A DNA stretch of 58,402 nucleotides from a virus: positions 1 through 58,402 of the IMG/VR virus record IMGVR_UViG_3300030118_002679. One strand, written 5' to 3'. A program made the translations under genes and the position numbers. Positions 41,513 to 50,237 of the stretch are shown one piece after another. The notes beneath the pieces were generated by a model, which was given only the letters and a program-made list of their open reading frames with translations, was not told where the DNA came from and did no database searches. The first letter of the stretch is position 1. Each line of letters starts with the position of its first letter.

Positions 41513-42064
41513 ATGGACTTACGAAAAGAAGCTGAAAAGCTAAAGACGGATTTGAGCTCCGATAGTTTAGCCGACATCACTTCTGAATGTAACAAGTTAA
41601 TGACACTTCAAGATGAAATAAAAAAGATGGAAGAAAGATTGAAAGAATTACAATCTCAAGAAAGAAATTTATCTCAAGAAGTGATTCCTAACTTATTACA
41701 TGAAGTTGGTGTTAGTGAAATAAAAACTATTGATGGTGCAACTGTCCAGGTGAAACCTTTTATCAAAGCATCCATTACAAAAGCAAATCAAGAAAAAGCT
41801 TTTGCATGGTTACGAGATAATGGGTTTGAAGACATCATAAAGAATCAATTAGCAATTAATTTTAAAAAGAGTGAAGACAATATGGCTTCAGATATTTTTG
41901 AAGATTTAAAGTCAAAAGGATTAAATGTTAATCGAGAAGAAAAAGTAAACACAAATACTTTAACTGCAACCTTTAGAGAATTAATTTTAGAAAAAGGTGA
42001 AGCAGTTCCTAGTGATGTGTTTTCTATTTATCAATCTAGCAAAACTAAAATAATAAGGAGTTAA
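41513..42064 (+). CDS. conserved replication-module protein
   Basis: The 183-aa protein has an N-terminal coiled coil (about 25-65), a central region with DGATVQVKPFIKASI, FAWLRDNGFEDIIKNQL, and a C-terminal motif NTNTLTATFRELILEKGEAVPSD. I recognise this pattern from many phage proteins next to SSB-like genes. The function is unknown. The strong SD (AAAGGAGGT) and first place suggest high early expression. A role in recombination or single-strand handling is inference. Confidence 0.68.
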   Translation: MDLRKEAEKLKTDLSSDSLADITSECNKLMTLQDEIKKMEERLKELQSQERNLSQEVIPNLLHEVGVSEIKTIDGATVQVKPFIKASITKANQEKAFAWLRDNGFEDIIKNQLAINFKKSEDNMASDIFEDLKSKGLNVNREEKVNTNTLTATFRELILEKGEAVPSDVFSIYQSSKTKIIRS

Positions 42065-42065
42065 C

Positions 42066-42908
42066 ATGAATACAGTTACAAAGAAAAAAGAAAATTTACC
42101 AACCACACCTAAAATAAGTTTGAGAGAACACGCTGGTGAAGGCACAGAAAATATTACTGCCAAAGATCAGAAGTTACCAATCTTAAAACTTTTACATTCT
42201 TCTAGTCCAGTATTAGAAGAGGGTAATCCTATGTTTAATGAAAAGGCAAGAGCTGGAGATATTTATAATGAAGTGTCACAAACACTTTATGGTAAAACTA
42301 TATTGGCAGTTCCTTGTCATTACATTAATACTTACAATGAATGGGCACCTAAAGGTCAAGGGGTAGGAAGACCTACTATCCATTTAAAAAAATCTATTAT
42401 GGATCAATGCCAGAGAAATGAACAAGATAAAAAAGATTATTTACCAAATGGTAATTATGTTGAAGACACTGGTAATCATTTTTGCTACATAGTAGATGAA
42501 AAAACTTATGAACCATTAGAATCAGTTTTGATTACTATGAAGATGTCACAGAAAAGTAAATCAAAAGGATGGAACTCTACCACTAAAACAAAATCAAGAT
42601 CGGATGATTTAGGAAGTTATGTTCCACCTACCTGGAGTTCAGTATATAGATTAACTTCTGTTAAAGAAGAAAATACTAAAGAAGGTTATAAGTGGCATGG
42701 GTGGTCAATCACTTTTGATAAGTGGTTAGACGAAAATAAAGATGCTCATATATTAGAAAAAACTAAAGCTTTTTATGAAACTGTAAAACAAAATGATGTT
42801 TTTGGAATAGTTGATTTTGAAGCTGAAGTTGAGGTGCAAAGTTCTGATGTTAGTAAACAAAAGAAACCAGCTCAAGTAACAGCGAACACTCAAGACGATC
42901 CTTTCTAA
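42066..42908 (+). CDS. ssDNA-binding protein-like
   Basis: The 280-aa protein has a central beta-rich region with ITAKDQKLPILKLLHSSSP, YGKTILAVPCHYINTYNEW and PPTWSSVYRLTS. It ends in an acidic tail with DDPF, resembling the C-terminal tip (DD-x-PF) by which SSB proteins bind partners. The position before primase and helicase supports an SSB role. The OB fold cannot be confirmed by eye. AAGGAG precedes the ATG. Confidence 0.6.
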   Translation: MNTVTKKKENLPTTPKISLREHAGEGTENITAKDQKLPILKLLHSSSPVLEEGNPMFNEKARAGDIYNEVSQTLYGKTILAVPCHYINTYNEWAPKGQGVGRPTIHLKKSIMDQCQRNEQDKKDYLPNGNYVEDTGNHFCYIVDEKTYEPLESVLITMKMSQKSKSKGWNSTTKTKSRSDDLGSYVPPTWSSVYRLTSVKEENTKEGYKWHGWSITFDKWLDENKDAHILEKTKAFYETVKQNDVFGIVDFEAEVEVQSSDVSKQKKPAQVTANTQDDPF

Positions 42909-42913
42909 GTATT

Positions 42914-44473
42914 ATGAAAAAACTCTTTGAATTGTTCAAAGGGAACTCTGACTCTTACATCAAGTCCTCTGTAACCGGAGAGCTTGATGATAGGGGTAAG
43001 AGAATCACCTCTTATACCACTGTTCACGAACCAGTGACCACGACACAATGGCAAGAACATTTGAATGGCAAAATAAGAATAGGTTTTAAACCAGAAGAAG
43101 ATGGCAAGTGTATGTGGGGATGTATAGATGTAGATCCTAATAGTTACAAAAATTATTCACAAAAAAAATATGTTGATATAATTAAAAATTATAAGCTGCC
43201 ATTAGTTGCAGTAAAGTCAAAGTCTGGAGGCTTACACATATTTGTATTTTTTACTGAATGGGCAGATGTCGAAAAAGTTTCTGAAAAATTACAAAAAATA
43301 AATGATAAATATTTTTTGGCACAAGAAGTGTTTCCTTGTAATAAAGCTCTTAACATGCCTTATCAAAATATGAATAGTAGTATGGAATTTGCTTACGATG
43401 ATGACAACAATCCAGTTTTAATAAAAAGATTTATAGAGATAGCATTAGCAAAAAAAATTAAACCAGAAGATTTTTATAAATTAAGAATAAAAGATTATGA
43501 ACCAGAAAGTATGTGGAATACATATGCACCCTGTGTGCAAAAATTAATACAAGAAAAATGGGAAGGTAATAACAGAAATAATTATTTATTTAATGTGTTG
43601 GTATTAGAGATGAAAAAAAATAACGCTAACACCACAGCAGAATTAGAAGAGATAGCTCATAGTAGAAACAGTCAAATATTTCACAATCCATTACCACGAA
43701 ATGAAGTTACACAATTAGCTAAAAGTGTTCATAAAAGTAATTATGATTTTCAGTGTCCACCAAAACATCCAGAGTATGCACCAATATGTAATAAGGAATT
43801 ATGCAAACAAAGACGTTTAGGTATTGGTGAAGCCATACCAGAGATCATAGATAATTTTACGGACATTACATTTATAAGAGATACAAAAACTATTTGGTAT
43901 GAGTTCAATTATCAAGGCCAACGGATCACTGTACAACCAGAAGATATGAAGGATGAAAAAACATTTAGAACAAGATTATTACGATATAGAGTTTTCTGGA
44001 TGACGTTACCAAAGAGTAAAAAAGGACCATCACCATTTGAATTATTAATGAAAGGTATCGTTGAGAGATCTGTAGAGGATTCACAACACAAGTTTGAAGA
44101 TACCTTAGAAGAAGAAAAATATAATACATTAAAAAGATTTTTTGAAAGTCACATTGAACAAGATAATTATGACAAGCTAAAAGATGGCTATGTCGTTTTA
44201 GACACTAGGAGTAATATATGTTATTTTAAAAAGATTACGTTAGATAAGTTTATTAAAAAAAATGCTGCACGTATGTTTAACACAACTACAGATGCATTAC
44301 GTTTATTAGGATGTAGAAGAAAAGATTATCATGAAGGAGAAAAAAATATATGGCATGTAACATTACCAGAATTTATATCTCATGAAAGTATACAGCAGCA
44401 AGTCAAAGATAAAGTAACAGAATTGGATGAATCATATCATGACAAGTTTAGAGAAAGCAAAAAAGATATATAA
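42914..44473 (+). CDS. AEP-type primase with PriL-like Cys region
   Basis: The 519-aa protein has the catalytic residues of the archaeo-eukaryotic primase fold: GCIDVDPN with Asp72 and Asp74, and KSKSGGLHIFVFF with His108. Downstream are four Cys residues (207, 281, 292, 297), the last three in FQCPPKHPEYAPICNKELCKQRRLGIG (given by position), resembling the PriCT/PriL-type metal-binding region. The C-terminal 200 residues form a helical domain of unknown type. It should prime DNA synthesis for the PolA protein at 46911. It overlaps the SF1 helicase gene by 47 bases. Confidence 0.78.
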   Translation: MKKLFELFKGNSDSYIKSSVTGELDDRGKRITSYTTVHEPVTTTQWQEHLNGKIRIGFKPEEDGKCMWGCIDVDPNSYKNYSQKKYVDIIKNYKLPLVAVKSKSGGLHIFVFFTEWADVEKVSEKLQKINDKYFLAQEVFPCNKALNMPYQNMNSSMEFAYDDDNNPVLIKRFIEIALAKKIKPEDFYKLRIKDYEPESMWNTYAPCVQKLIQEKWEGNNRNNYLFNVLVLEMKKNNANTTAELEEIAHSRNSQIFHNPLPRNEVTQLAKSVHKSNYDFQCPPKHPEYAPICNKELCKQRRLGIGEAIPEIIDNFTDITFIRDTKTIWYEFNYQGQRITVQPEDMKDEKTFRTRLLRYRVFWMTLPKSKKGPSPFELLMKGIVERSVEDSQHKFEDTLEEEKYNTLKRFFESHIEQDNYDKLKDGYVVLDTRSNICYFKKITLDKFIKKNAARMFNTTTDALRLLGCRRKDYHEGEKNIWHVTLPEFISHESIQQQVKDKVTELDESYHDKFRESKKDI

Positions 44474-46043
44474 TAAAACCATAAAGATTTATGGACCTCC
44501 TGGTACTGGCAAGACTTATACTTTAATAGAACGTATCTTAAAAAAATATTTAACCAAAGGAGTTTCTCCTAATGATATAGCGTACATTAGTTTTACGAAC
44601 AAAGCTGTAAATGAGGCCATCGAGAGAGTGATAAATACTTTTCCTAAATTTGATATTAAAGACTTTGAACGATTTAAAACATTACATAAATATTGTAGGA
44701 GATACTTTGAAGAGGAGGTGTTTGATCCTAAAAATTGTATGATTGACTTTGCACTACAAAATAAAATTATTAAAACTTCGGATAATCGTTTGGCTGATGA
44801 TGGCTTTATCTATAAGGATTGGTCATTAGGTATTTATGATAAAGCACGAAACACGATGCAAGATCCAGTGTTAACTTACAAAAAAGAAAGTTACAAAAAA
44901 GATTCATTAGATGTGTATCTTAGAAAGATCTCTACATATGAGCATTATAAAAAAGATAGCTTTATTGATTTTACAGATATGATATCCAGAGCTATTGATG
45001 AGGTAGACTTTCCTAATTTAAAATTATTAATTCTTGACGAAGCTCAAGACTTTACTCCACTACAGTGGTCATTGATATATAAGATGGCAGATAATGTAGA
45101 AAGAATATATTTAGCTGGTGATGATGATCAATCTATTTATTCTTGGAATGGAGCTGACAGTAGATACTTTACTCACTACTTTGGTGGCAGGAAAGTTATA
45201 TTAAGAAAAACAAAACGCTTTGGTCAAGCCATTTATGATTTTTCCCAAGTTATAAGAAAAGGTATTATTAATAGTTTAGAAAAAGAATACTATCCATCAG
45301 ACAAAGATAGTTATGTAAAACGCTATCTTAATTTTAGAGAGGTGCCATTAAATATAGATGGTAACTGGTACATATTAGGTAGAGTTAATTCTGTGGTAAA
45401 TGAATTACGTATGATGGCAAAAGATGCTGGTTTATATTTTTCTGATAATCGTGGTAATAAATCTTTTGACAAAAAACAATGGGAAGCAATCAAGAGCTGG
45501 ACTAAAATTACTAATGGTAAAAGTATCACGAAACACGAAGCAGAAACTATGATGAAATATATAAGGGAAGTAAAAGATAGTTCTTATCGTTCTGTAAAAT
45601 TTTGGATTAGTCTACCTGATACTCAAGAATATGATTTTGATGGATTAATAGACTGGTGTGGTTTAGATTTAAATGATGATGCTTATAACAAACCTTGGTA
45701 TGAAATATTGAAAAGAAATTTTCATACTCCACAAACAACGTATTTTGTTAGATTGTTACAAAGATACGGACAAAAAACATTGGATCAAGATCCACAAATA
45801 ATTATTGATACCATACACTCTTGCAAAGGCGGTGAAGCAGACAATGTTTTATTAGCATCTAAATGTAATTGGGTATCATCATTTCAAAGAAAAGATCAAC
45901 ACGAACAATCTGAGGAACGTAAAGTTTATTATGTCGGTGTAACGAGAGCTAAAAAAAGATTACATTTATTAGGTACAGATCACAGATATAATTATCCGAT
46001 TGGAGTAGATTATTTAAATTTTATAAAGGAGAAAAAAAAATGA
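44427..46043 (+). CDS. UvrD/PcrA-like SF1 helicase
   Basis: The 538-aa protein has SF1A motifs: GPPGTGKT (23-30), LILDEAQD (201-208), GDDDQSIYSWNGA (231-243), TIHSCKGGEADNVLL and VYYVGVTRAKKRLHLL near the end. It lacks a recognisable nuclease domain. ATG 44427 is used here; an in-frame ATG at 44439 is equally possible and neither has a good SD, consistent with coupling to the primase gene. A replication or recombination helicase is expected. It may be the fork helicase in the absence of a DnaB-type gene. Confidence 0.85.
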   Translation: MNHIMTSLEKAKKIYNKTIKIYGPPGTGKTYTLIERILKKYLTKGVSPNDIAYISFTNKAVNEAIERVINTFPKFDIKDFERFKTLHKYCRRYFEEEVFDPKNCMIDFALQNKIIKTSDNRLADDGFIYKDWSLGIYDKARNTMQDPVLTYKKESYKKDSLDVYLRKISTYEHYKKDSFIDFTDMISRAIDEVDFPNLKLLILDEAQDFTPLQWSLIYKMADNVERIYLAGDDDQSIYSWNGADSRYFTHYFGGRKVILRKTKRFGQAIYDFSQVIRKGIINSLEKEYYPSDKDSYVKRYLNFREVPLNIDGNWYILGRVNSVVNELRMMAKDAGLYFSDNRGNKSFDKKQWEAIKSWTKITNGKSITKHEAETMMKYIREVKDSSYRSVKFWISLPDTQEYDFDGLIDWCGLDLNDDAYNKPWYEILKRNFHTPQTTYFVRLLQRYGQKTLDQDPQIIIDTIHSCKGGEADNVLLASKCNWVSSFQRKDQHEQSEERKVYYVGVTRAKKRLHLLGTDHRYNYPIGVDYLNFIKEKKK

Positions 46044-46264
46044 ACTGTTGGCATTGTAATACAAAATTAATATGGGGTGGAGATCATGATGGCGATCAAT
46101 GCATGGAAGAAGATATAGATTTAGTAACCAATTTAAGCTGCCCTAACTGTGAAACCTTTGTATATGTATATCATAGATTTAAACCCATTGACGATAAATA
46201 TAAAAAAAAAACTCTAAATGAAGGAGACTTTTATGACGATTTTAATTATGTATACTATTGTTAG
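46040..46264 (+). CDS. small zinc-ribbon protein
   Basis: The 74-aa protein has Cys-x2-Cys near the start (NCWHCN) and a second Cys-x2-Cys (LSCPNCET), forming a zinc ribbon. A His-Asp-rich linker connects them. The end is acidic and aromatic. The role is unknown; small zinc ribbons are common in phage replication modules. Its start overlaps the helicase stop. Confidence 0.65.
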   Translation: MNCWHCNTKLIWGGDHDGDQCMEEDIDLVTNLSCPNCETFVYVYHRFKPIDDKYKKKTLNEGDFYDDFNYVYYC

Positions 46265-46301
46265 TACGATTATAGGATTACAAAATGCAGGTATATTATG
46301 A
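46233..46301 (+). CDS. 22-aa hydrophobic peptide
   Basis: A 22-codon frame begins at ATG 46233 with AAGGAG 7 bases upstream, and overlaps the next ATG at its stop (ATGA). The peptide is hydrophobic throughout (MTILIMYTIVSTIIGL), fitting a single membrane helix. It overlaps the end of the zinc-ribbon gene in another frame. The SD is the best evidence that it is translated. Confidence 0.42.
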   Translation: MTILIMYTIVSTIIGLQNAGIL

Positions 46302-46471
46302 GTTATAAAATAAATATATGTTTAGAATTTAGAACTAGACCAACTAAAGCTATGGTTGAAGACAAACTATTTAATTTAATTAGAGATGGCTTTGTATTAA
46401 AGACTAAGGAGGAACATGAAAGAGAAAAACAACTTGTGGAAAAAGGGCAGCAAGCATTACCACAATCTTGA
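46298..46471 (+). CDS. 57-aa hypothetical protein
   Basis: The frame starts in the ATGA overlap with the 22-aa peptide and overlaps the next gene by 56 bases. The peptide has FRTRPTKAMVEDKLFNLI and a Glu/Lys-rich helix (KTKEEHEREKQLVEKG). Coupled arrangement supports translation. Family unknown. Confidence 0.5.
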   Translation: MSYKINICLEFRTRPTKAMVEDKLFNLIRDGFVLKTKEEHEREKQLVEKGQQALPQS

Positions 46472-46628
46472 GATACAACCTTCACAATTTATTAATAAAA
46501 ATAAATTACAATTTGCTGAAGGAAATGTGATTAAGTATGTGTGTAGACATCCATATAAAGGGGGAGCTGAAGATATTAAGAAAGCAATACACTATTTAGA
46601 AATGATTTTAGAGAGAGATTATGAATAA
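46416..46628 (+). CDS. DUF3310 protein
   Basis: The 70-aa protein matches DUF3310: HYHNLEIQPSQFI (14-26), FAEGNVIKYVCRHPYKGG (33-50) and EDIKKAIHYLEMIL (52-65). This family (SaV-like) is common in phage replication modules; a nucleotide-related role has been suggested for it, but it is not settled. AAGGAGG precedes the ATG. The end overlaps the next gene by 8 bases. Confidence 0.85.
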   Translation: MKEKNNLWKKGSKHYHNLEIQPSQFINKNKLQFAEGNVIKYVCRHPYKGGAEDIKKAIHYLEMILERDYE

Positions 46629-46911
46629 AGATGATAATAAATTAGTTTATTTATTTAATAATAAAAAAAACGAAGAGAACAAAAAAGAATTAGATGAAAT
46701 GCTTATTGTTAGAAAAGCAATCATAAAAGCAATGAAGAACATAGAGTCTGAGGTATCCCCACATAACATAATAAAAGTTTTAGGGTTTTACTTATGTGAG
46801 ATAACTTTTAAGCATTGTCCAGACCCTTTTGTAGCTACTAATTTATTATTACAAATACTTGTAAACCAAACAGAAGCAGAGTCTTTGAAAATAATAAAGA
46901 GAGATATTTAA
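46621..46911 (+). CDS. hypothetical replication-module protein
   Basis: The 96-aa protein has a Lys/Asn/Glu-rich start and a helical second half with two Cys residues (YLCEITFKHCPDPF). It overlaps the DUF3310 gene by 8 bases and the polymerase gene by one base (TAATG). I do not recognise the family. Confidence 0.6.
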   Translation: MNKDDNKLVYLFNNKKNEENKKELDEMLIVRKAIIKAMKNIESEVSPHNIIKVLGFYLCEITFKHCPDPFVATNLLLQILVNQTEAESLKIIKRDI

Positions 46912-48770
46912 TGCAGTTAGTATTTCCATTACAAAAAAAAACTATGTGGTCTCCACCAATAGAATACAAAGATTTATCTAGTGCAACAGAAATAGCCATA
47001 GATTTAGAAACTAGAGATGATGGAATCAACAACGGTTTAGGAGCAGGCTGGGCATTTAATAAAGGTGAGATCATCGGTATGGCAGTTGCTACACAGGGGT
47101 TTAGTGCCTATTATCCTTTCGGACATTTAGGTGGTGGTAATTTGATTAAAGAGCAAGTCTTAAAATATATGCATGATATCTGTGCCTTGCCTTGTAGAAA
47201 AATATTTCATAATGCAGCTTATGATGTTGGGTGGTTACAGTCTTATGGTATTAGAGTAAATGGTGAGATTGTAGATACAATGATTGCTGGTGCCTTGTTA
47301 GATGAGAATAGATACTCGTATTCTCTTAATGCATTAGCAAAAGAATATTTAGGTGAGATGAAAGTAGAAAAAGATTTACGAGATACCGCTTTATTATATG
47401 GTGTAGATCCTAAGCAAGAGATGTGGAAACTACCTAGTGAAGCAGTTGGATTGTATGCTCAAGAAGATGCACGACTCACGTATGATTTATGGCAGCGAAT
47501 GAAACATGAATTAAACAAACAAAATTTATTAACCATATGGCAATTAGAAAGAGATCTTTTGCCGCACTTAATTGAAATGCGTAAAAGAGGTATTAGAGTA
47601 AACGAACCAGGTGCAGAAAAATTAAAAAAAGATTTTATTGCATCGGAAAAGAAAACGCTGCAAACGATTAAGAACGCTGTAGGTAAGGAAGTAGATATCT
47701 GGGCAGCCAGAAGCATAGCCACAGCTTACGATAAATTAGGCATTGAATATCCTAGAACAGGCAAGACGCAAGAACCAAGTTTCACGCAGCAATGGTTGAT
47801 GGAAGATAAAAACGATATATCAAAGTTGATTGTGCAAGCAAGAGAGATGAATAAGTTTCATAATACTTTTATCAATAGTATTTTAAAATACACACATAAT
47901 GGCAGAATACACGCTGAGATAAATCAGTTACGCAGTGATAATGGTGGAACCGTTAGTGGTAGATTATCTATGAACAATCCTAATTTGCAGCAACTACCTG
48001 CACGTAATAAAGAATTTGGTGGTTTGATACGAGGATTGTTTCTACCAGAAGAAGGTGAAAAGTTTACTGCACTTGATTATAGCCAGCAAGAACCTCGCCT
48101 CGCAGTGCATTATAGTTTGGCCTTAGAATATGAGGGAGCAAAAGAGATAGCTTTATCATATGAAAAAGGAGATGGAGACTTTCATCAATCGGTAGCAGAC
48201 TTATGTGGTATTGATAGGAAGAGTGCTAAAACGATTTCATTAGGCTTGATGTATGGTATGGGTAAAAATAAATTAGCCAACATGTTAGGATTAACTTTTG
48301 ATGAGGCTAGTTCTTTAATTGATAAGTATAATCGTAAAGCTCCGTTTTTAAAAATGCTATCAGACAAGTGTATGGACAAAGCACAGAACGAAGGGGTGAT
48401 ACGCACTAAGTTAGGAAGAAAATGTCGCTTTGATTTGTATGAGCCAAAAGACTGGGGTGTACATACTCCAGAGAGATATGACAATGCCTCAGCTAAATAT
48501 GGAGCAAAAAATATTAAAAGAGCCTACACATACAAAAGTCTTAACCGATTGATACAAGGCAGCTCCGCAGATCTGACAAAGAAAGCTATGCTAGAATGTG
48601 CGAAGATGGGTCATTTACCATTGCTCCAGATCCACGATGAATTATGTTTTAGTATCAAAGATCAAAAAGATATAGAACATATAAAAAGTAAAATGGAAAA
48701 TTGTGTAGAGTTCCTGGTGCCTATGAAAGTGGATGTAGCTATTGGTGAAAATTTTGGTGAAACTATCTAA
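46911..48770 (+). CDS. family A DNA polymerase with 3'-5' exonuclease
   Basis: The 619-aa protein has exonuclease motifs IDLETRDD (Asp31, Glu33), HNAAYDVGW (Asp105) and YAQEDARLTYD (Tyr182, Asp186), then polymerase motif A LDYSQQEPR (Asp389), motif B RKSAKTISLGLMYG (Arg436, Lys440, Tyr448) and motif C QIHDELCFS (His575, Asp576, Glu577). The residue aligned with E. coli Phe762 is Leu444. There is no 5'-3' exonuclease domain, so the length is usual for phage PolA. It is the replicative polymerase of this genome. Confidence 0.93.
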   Translation: MQLVFPLQKKTMWSPPIEYKDLSSATEIAIDLETRDDGINNGLGAGWAFNKGEIIGMAVATQGFSAYYPFGHLGGGNLIKEQVLKYMHDICALPCRKIFHNAAYDVGWLQSYGIRVNGEIVDTMIAGALLDENRYSYSLNALAKEYLGEMKVEKDLRDTALLYGVDPKQEMWKLPSEAVGLYAQEDARLTYDLWQRMKHELNKQNLLTIWQLERDLLPHLIEMRKRGIRVNEPGAEKLKKDFIASEKKTLQTIKNAVGKEVDIWAARSIATAYDKLGIEYPRTGKTQEPSFTQQWLMEDKNDISKLIVQAREMNKFHNTFINSILKYTHNGRIHAEINQLRSDNGGTVSGRLSMNNPNLQQLPARNKEFGGLIRGLFLPEEGEKFTALDYSQQEPRLAVHYSLALEYEGAKEIALSYEKGDGDFHQSVADLCGIDRKSAKTISLGLMYGMGKNKLANMLGLTFDEASSLIDKYNRKAPFLKMLSDKCMDKAQNEGVIRTKLGRKCRFDLYEPKDWGVHTPERYDNASAKYGAKNIKRAYTYKSLNRLIQGSSADLTKKAMLECAKMGHLPLLQIHDELCFSIKDQKDIEHIKSKMENCVEFLVPMKVDVAIGENFGETI

Positions 48771-48773
48771 TTC

Positions 48774-48801
48774 TTGACATTTCACATCGTATCACTAAAA
48801 T
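48774..48801 (+). promoter_or_regulatory. promoter predicted to give a leaderless transcript
   Basis: TTGACA (48774-48779), 16-base spacer containing CACATCGTATCAC, TAAAAT (48796-48801). The ATG of a 25-aa gene begins six bases beyond the -10. The CACATC half of the operator is present but the other half is not. Confidence 0.6.
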
Positions 48802-48807
48802 CATTAT

Positions 48808-48885
48808 ATGACTAAAACAATACTTACATTTATATTGTCTGTAAACGTAGTAGTTTGGGCATATATTTGGTTATTAACTTTATAG
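48808..48885 (+). CDS. 25-aa hydrophobic peptide
   Basis: A short frame starts at the expected transcription start of the promoter just upstream. The product is almost fully hydrophobic with two Trp residues (TFILSVNVVVWAYIWLLTL), fitting one membrane helix. It is followed by AGGAG and the RHH gene. Similar mini-peptides occur in marine phages. Its position alone could also mark a regulatory leader. Confidence 0.48.
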   Translation: MTKTILTFILSVNVVVWAYIWLLTL

Positions 48886-48893
48886 GAGACAAA

Positions 48894-49091
48894 ATGGATA
48901 CAACTAAGTGGAGAACCGTAGCTATTAGAATAGATAGTTACAAATTATTAAAAGGTATGTGTGAAAAAACTAATCGTAATCCCTCTAATATGATTAATGA
49001 ATTACTAGATTTGAGCCTTACACAGATGAGCAAAAAGGAACAAAGAAAAAAACAAGACATCATTAAAGATTTATTAAAAAGCCAGAACTAA
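48894..49091 (+). CDS. ribbon-helix-helix DNA-binding protein
   Basis: I use ATG 48894 (65 aa) with AGGAG 8 bases upstream, not an in-frame ATG at 48855. The core WRTVAIRIDSYKLLKGM and TNRNPSNMINELLDLSL forms a strand-helix-helix as in Arc/MetJ repressors: residues 6-12 form the ribbon, helices at about 14-25 and 30-43. A basic tail (KKEQRKKQDIIKDLLKSQN) may aid binding. RHH dimers bind short palindromes, so it is a candidate for the CACATCTAGATGTG operators. The promoter upstream has half an operator, consistent with possible autoregulation. Confidence 0.72.
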   Translation: MDTTKWRTVAIRIDSYKLLKGMCEKTNRNPSNMINELLDLSLTQMSKKEQRKKQDIIKDLLKSQN

Positions 49092-49154
49092 AAAAATTCT
49101 GGCATAAATCCTTATCATCGTGTAAAAGATAAAGTGACAAGGAGTAAAATCGAA

Positions 49155-49358
49155 ATGTCATTTTATGATCTTATATGTGACTTGATGAAAGAAGCAATGA
49201 GCCAGGACATCGACCCACGACTCATGGATCCAGATGACAGACATTTATTTACTGATTTAGTTTACGCTGAATACCTTCTCAATAAAGACAAAGGAAATGC
49301 ATATAGTGTTAGATATAAAGAATTATTAATTCATCTTATCAAAACCTATGGGCACTAA
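49155..49358 (+). CDS. hypothetical protein upstream of the TerS region
   Basis: I choose ATG 49155 (67 aa), which has AAGGAG 10 bases before it. The GTG at 49134 lies before that SD. The protein is acidic and helical with DIDPRLMDPDDRHLFTDLVYAEYLL. It overlaps the next ATG at its stop. Family unknown. Confidence 0.6.
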   Translation: MSFYDLICDLMKEAMSQDIDPRLMDPDDRHLFTDLVYAEYLLNKDKGNAYSVRYKELLIHLIKTYGH

Positions 49359-49822
49359 TGTATCTACCATCAACTGAAGTATTAAAAATATTAGGATACA
49401 ATTTATCAAAACAAATCGTTTTTACAGAACGCAGACCGGAGCAGCAACTTTACGTTTATGTGTTAGTCAATGCCATTGAAGATGTTATGATAAAACAATC
49501 TGATCGTAAATCTTCATTGATAAAATGTGAAGCTCATAATTGGTTTATTGGATTAAGCATAGATTTTCGCAGAGTATGTGAATGGGCCTTATTAGATCCA
49601 GAATGTGTACATCACAGCTATAAATTATCTATTGAACAACAAAGAGTAAAATTTACACATCGTCAAATATTATGGAAGCACTATCACAATACCTATCTTA
49701 AAATGAAAAAATTATCTGAAAAAGAAAAACGCAGACAGAAAGGCACATTAACAAATTTACGTTATCAAGTTTTAGAAAGTCCTACTAATTATATAAGCAC
49801 GTTGTGTTTATCCGTCATTTAA
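49358..49822 (+). CDS. conserved phage protein facing TerS/GNAT genes
   Basis: The 154-aa protein has LVNAIEDVMI, CEAHNWFIGLSIDFRRVCEWALLDPECVHHSY (motif EAHNWF then FRRVCEWALLDPE at about 69-97) and a basic helical C-terminus. The EA-x2-WF with CE-x-A-x-LDP pattern occurs in alphaproteobacterial phage proteins near terminase genes. The 3' end overlaps the convergent GNAT gene by 8 bases, and no terminator separates them. Confidence 0.65.
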   Translation: MYLPSTEVLKILGYNLSKQIVFTERRPEQQLYVYVLVNAIEDVMIKQSDRKSSLIKCEAHNWFIGLSIDFRRVCEWALLDPECVHHSYKLSIEQQRVKFTHRQILWKHYHNTYLKMKKLSEKEKRRQKGTLTNLRYQVLESPTNYISTLCLSVI

Positions 49823-50237
49823 AATACTCAAAATTATAACTGGTTTCATTATCTGCTAATAATTTAGCACCATTTCTTAGATGAAAGTTTTTAGCCATTT
49901 CAGTTTTTGGAGATAATGTCACATATCGTTTTGTTTGTAATAATTGTAATAATTCGTTAAGTATTAATCGACCATAACCTTTCTCATATGACCATACCGT
50001 ATAAAATATAGTAAACTCATCTGCTGCTGATAATGAATATATTTCCAACTGTTCCATATCAATAGGACATTTAAATGTATTAGCGATACATACTACTGCC
50101 TTACCTGGTATCGTATATATACATCTACCTTGTGATGTTCTAAAGGCATAACTTACATCACGTACTGGATCGTCTTTAATTTGTACTTGTGATTGATTAG
50201 TTACTTTTTTTAGTTTCGATTTTGTCTGGTGTGACAT
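49815..50237 (-). CDS. GNAT-like acetyltransferase fold protein
   Basis: The 140-aa protein has a GNAT-like order: EFTIFYTVWSYEKGYGRLIL (key part YEKGYGRLILNELL, in the position of the acetyl-CoA loop), RYVTLSPKTEMAKNFHLRNGAKLL and YNFEYFK at the end. The YVTLSP-x-TEMA-x-x-FHLRNGA segment is shared by phage proteins next to TerS. Whether it acetylates anything is unknown. It overlaps the TerS gene by 41 bases. Confidence 0.7.
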   Translation of the reverse strand: MSHQTKSKLKKVTNQSQVQIKDDPVRDVSYAFRTSQGRCIYTIPGKAVVCIANTFKCPIDMEQLEIYSLSAADEFTIFYTVWSYEKGYGRLILNELLQLLQTKRYVTLSPKTEMAKNFHLRNGAKLLADNETSYNFEYFK

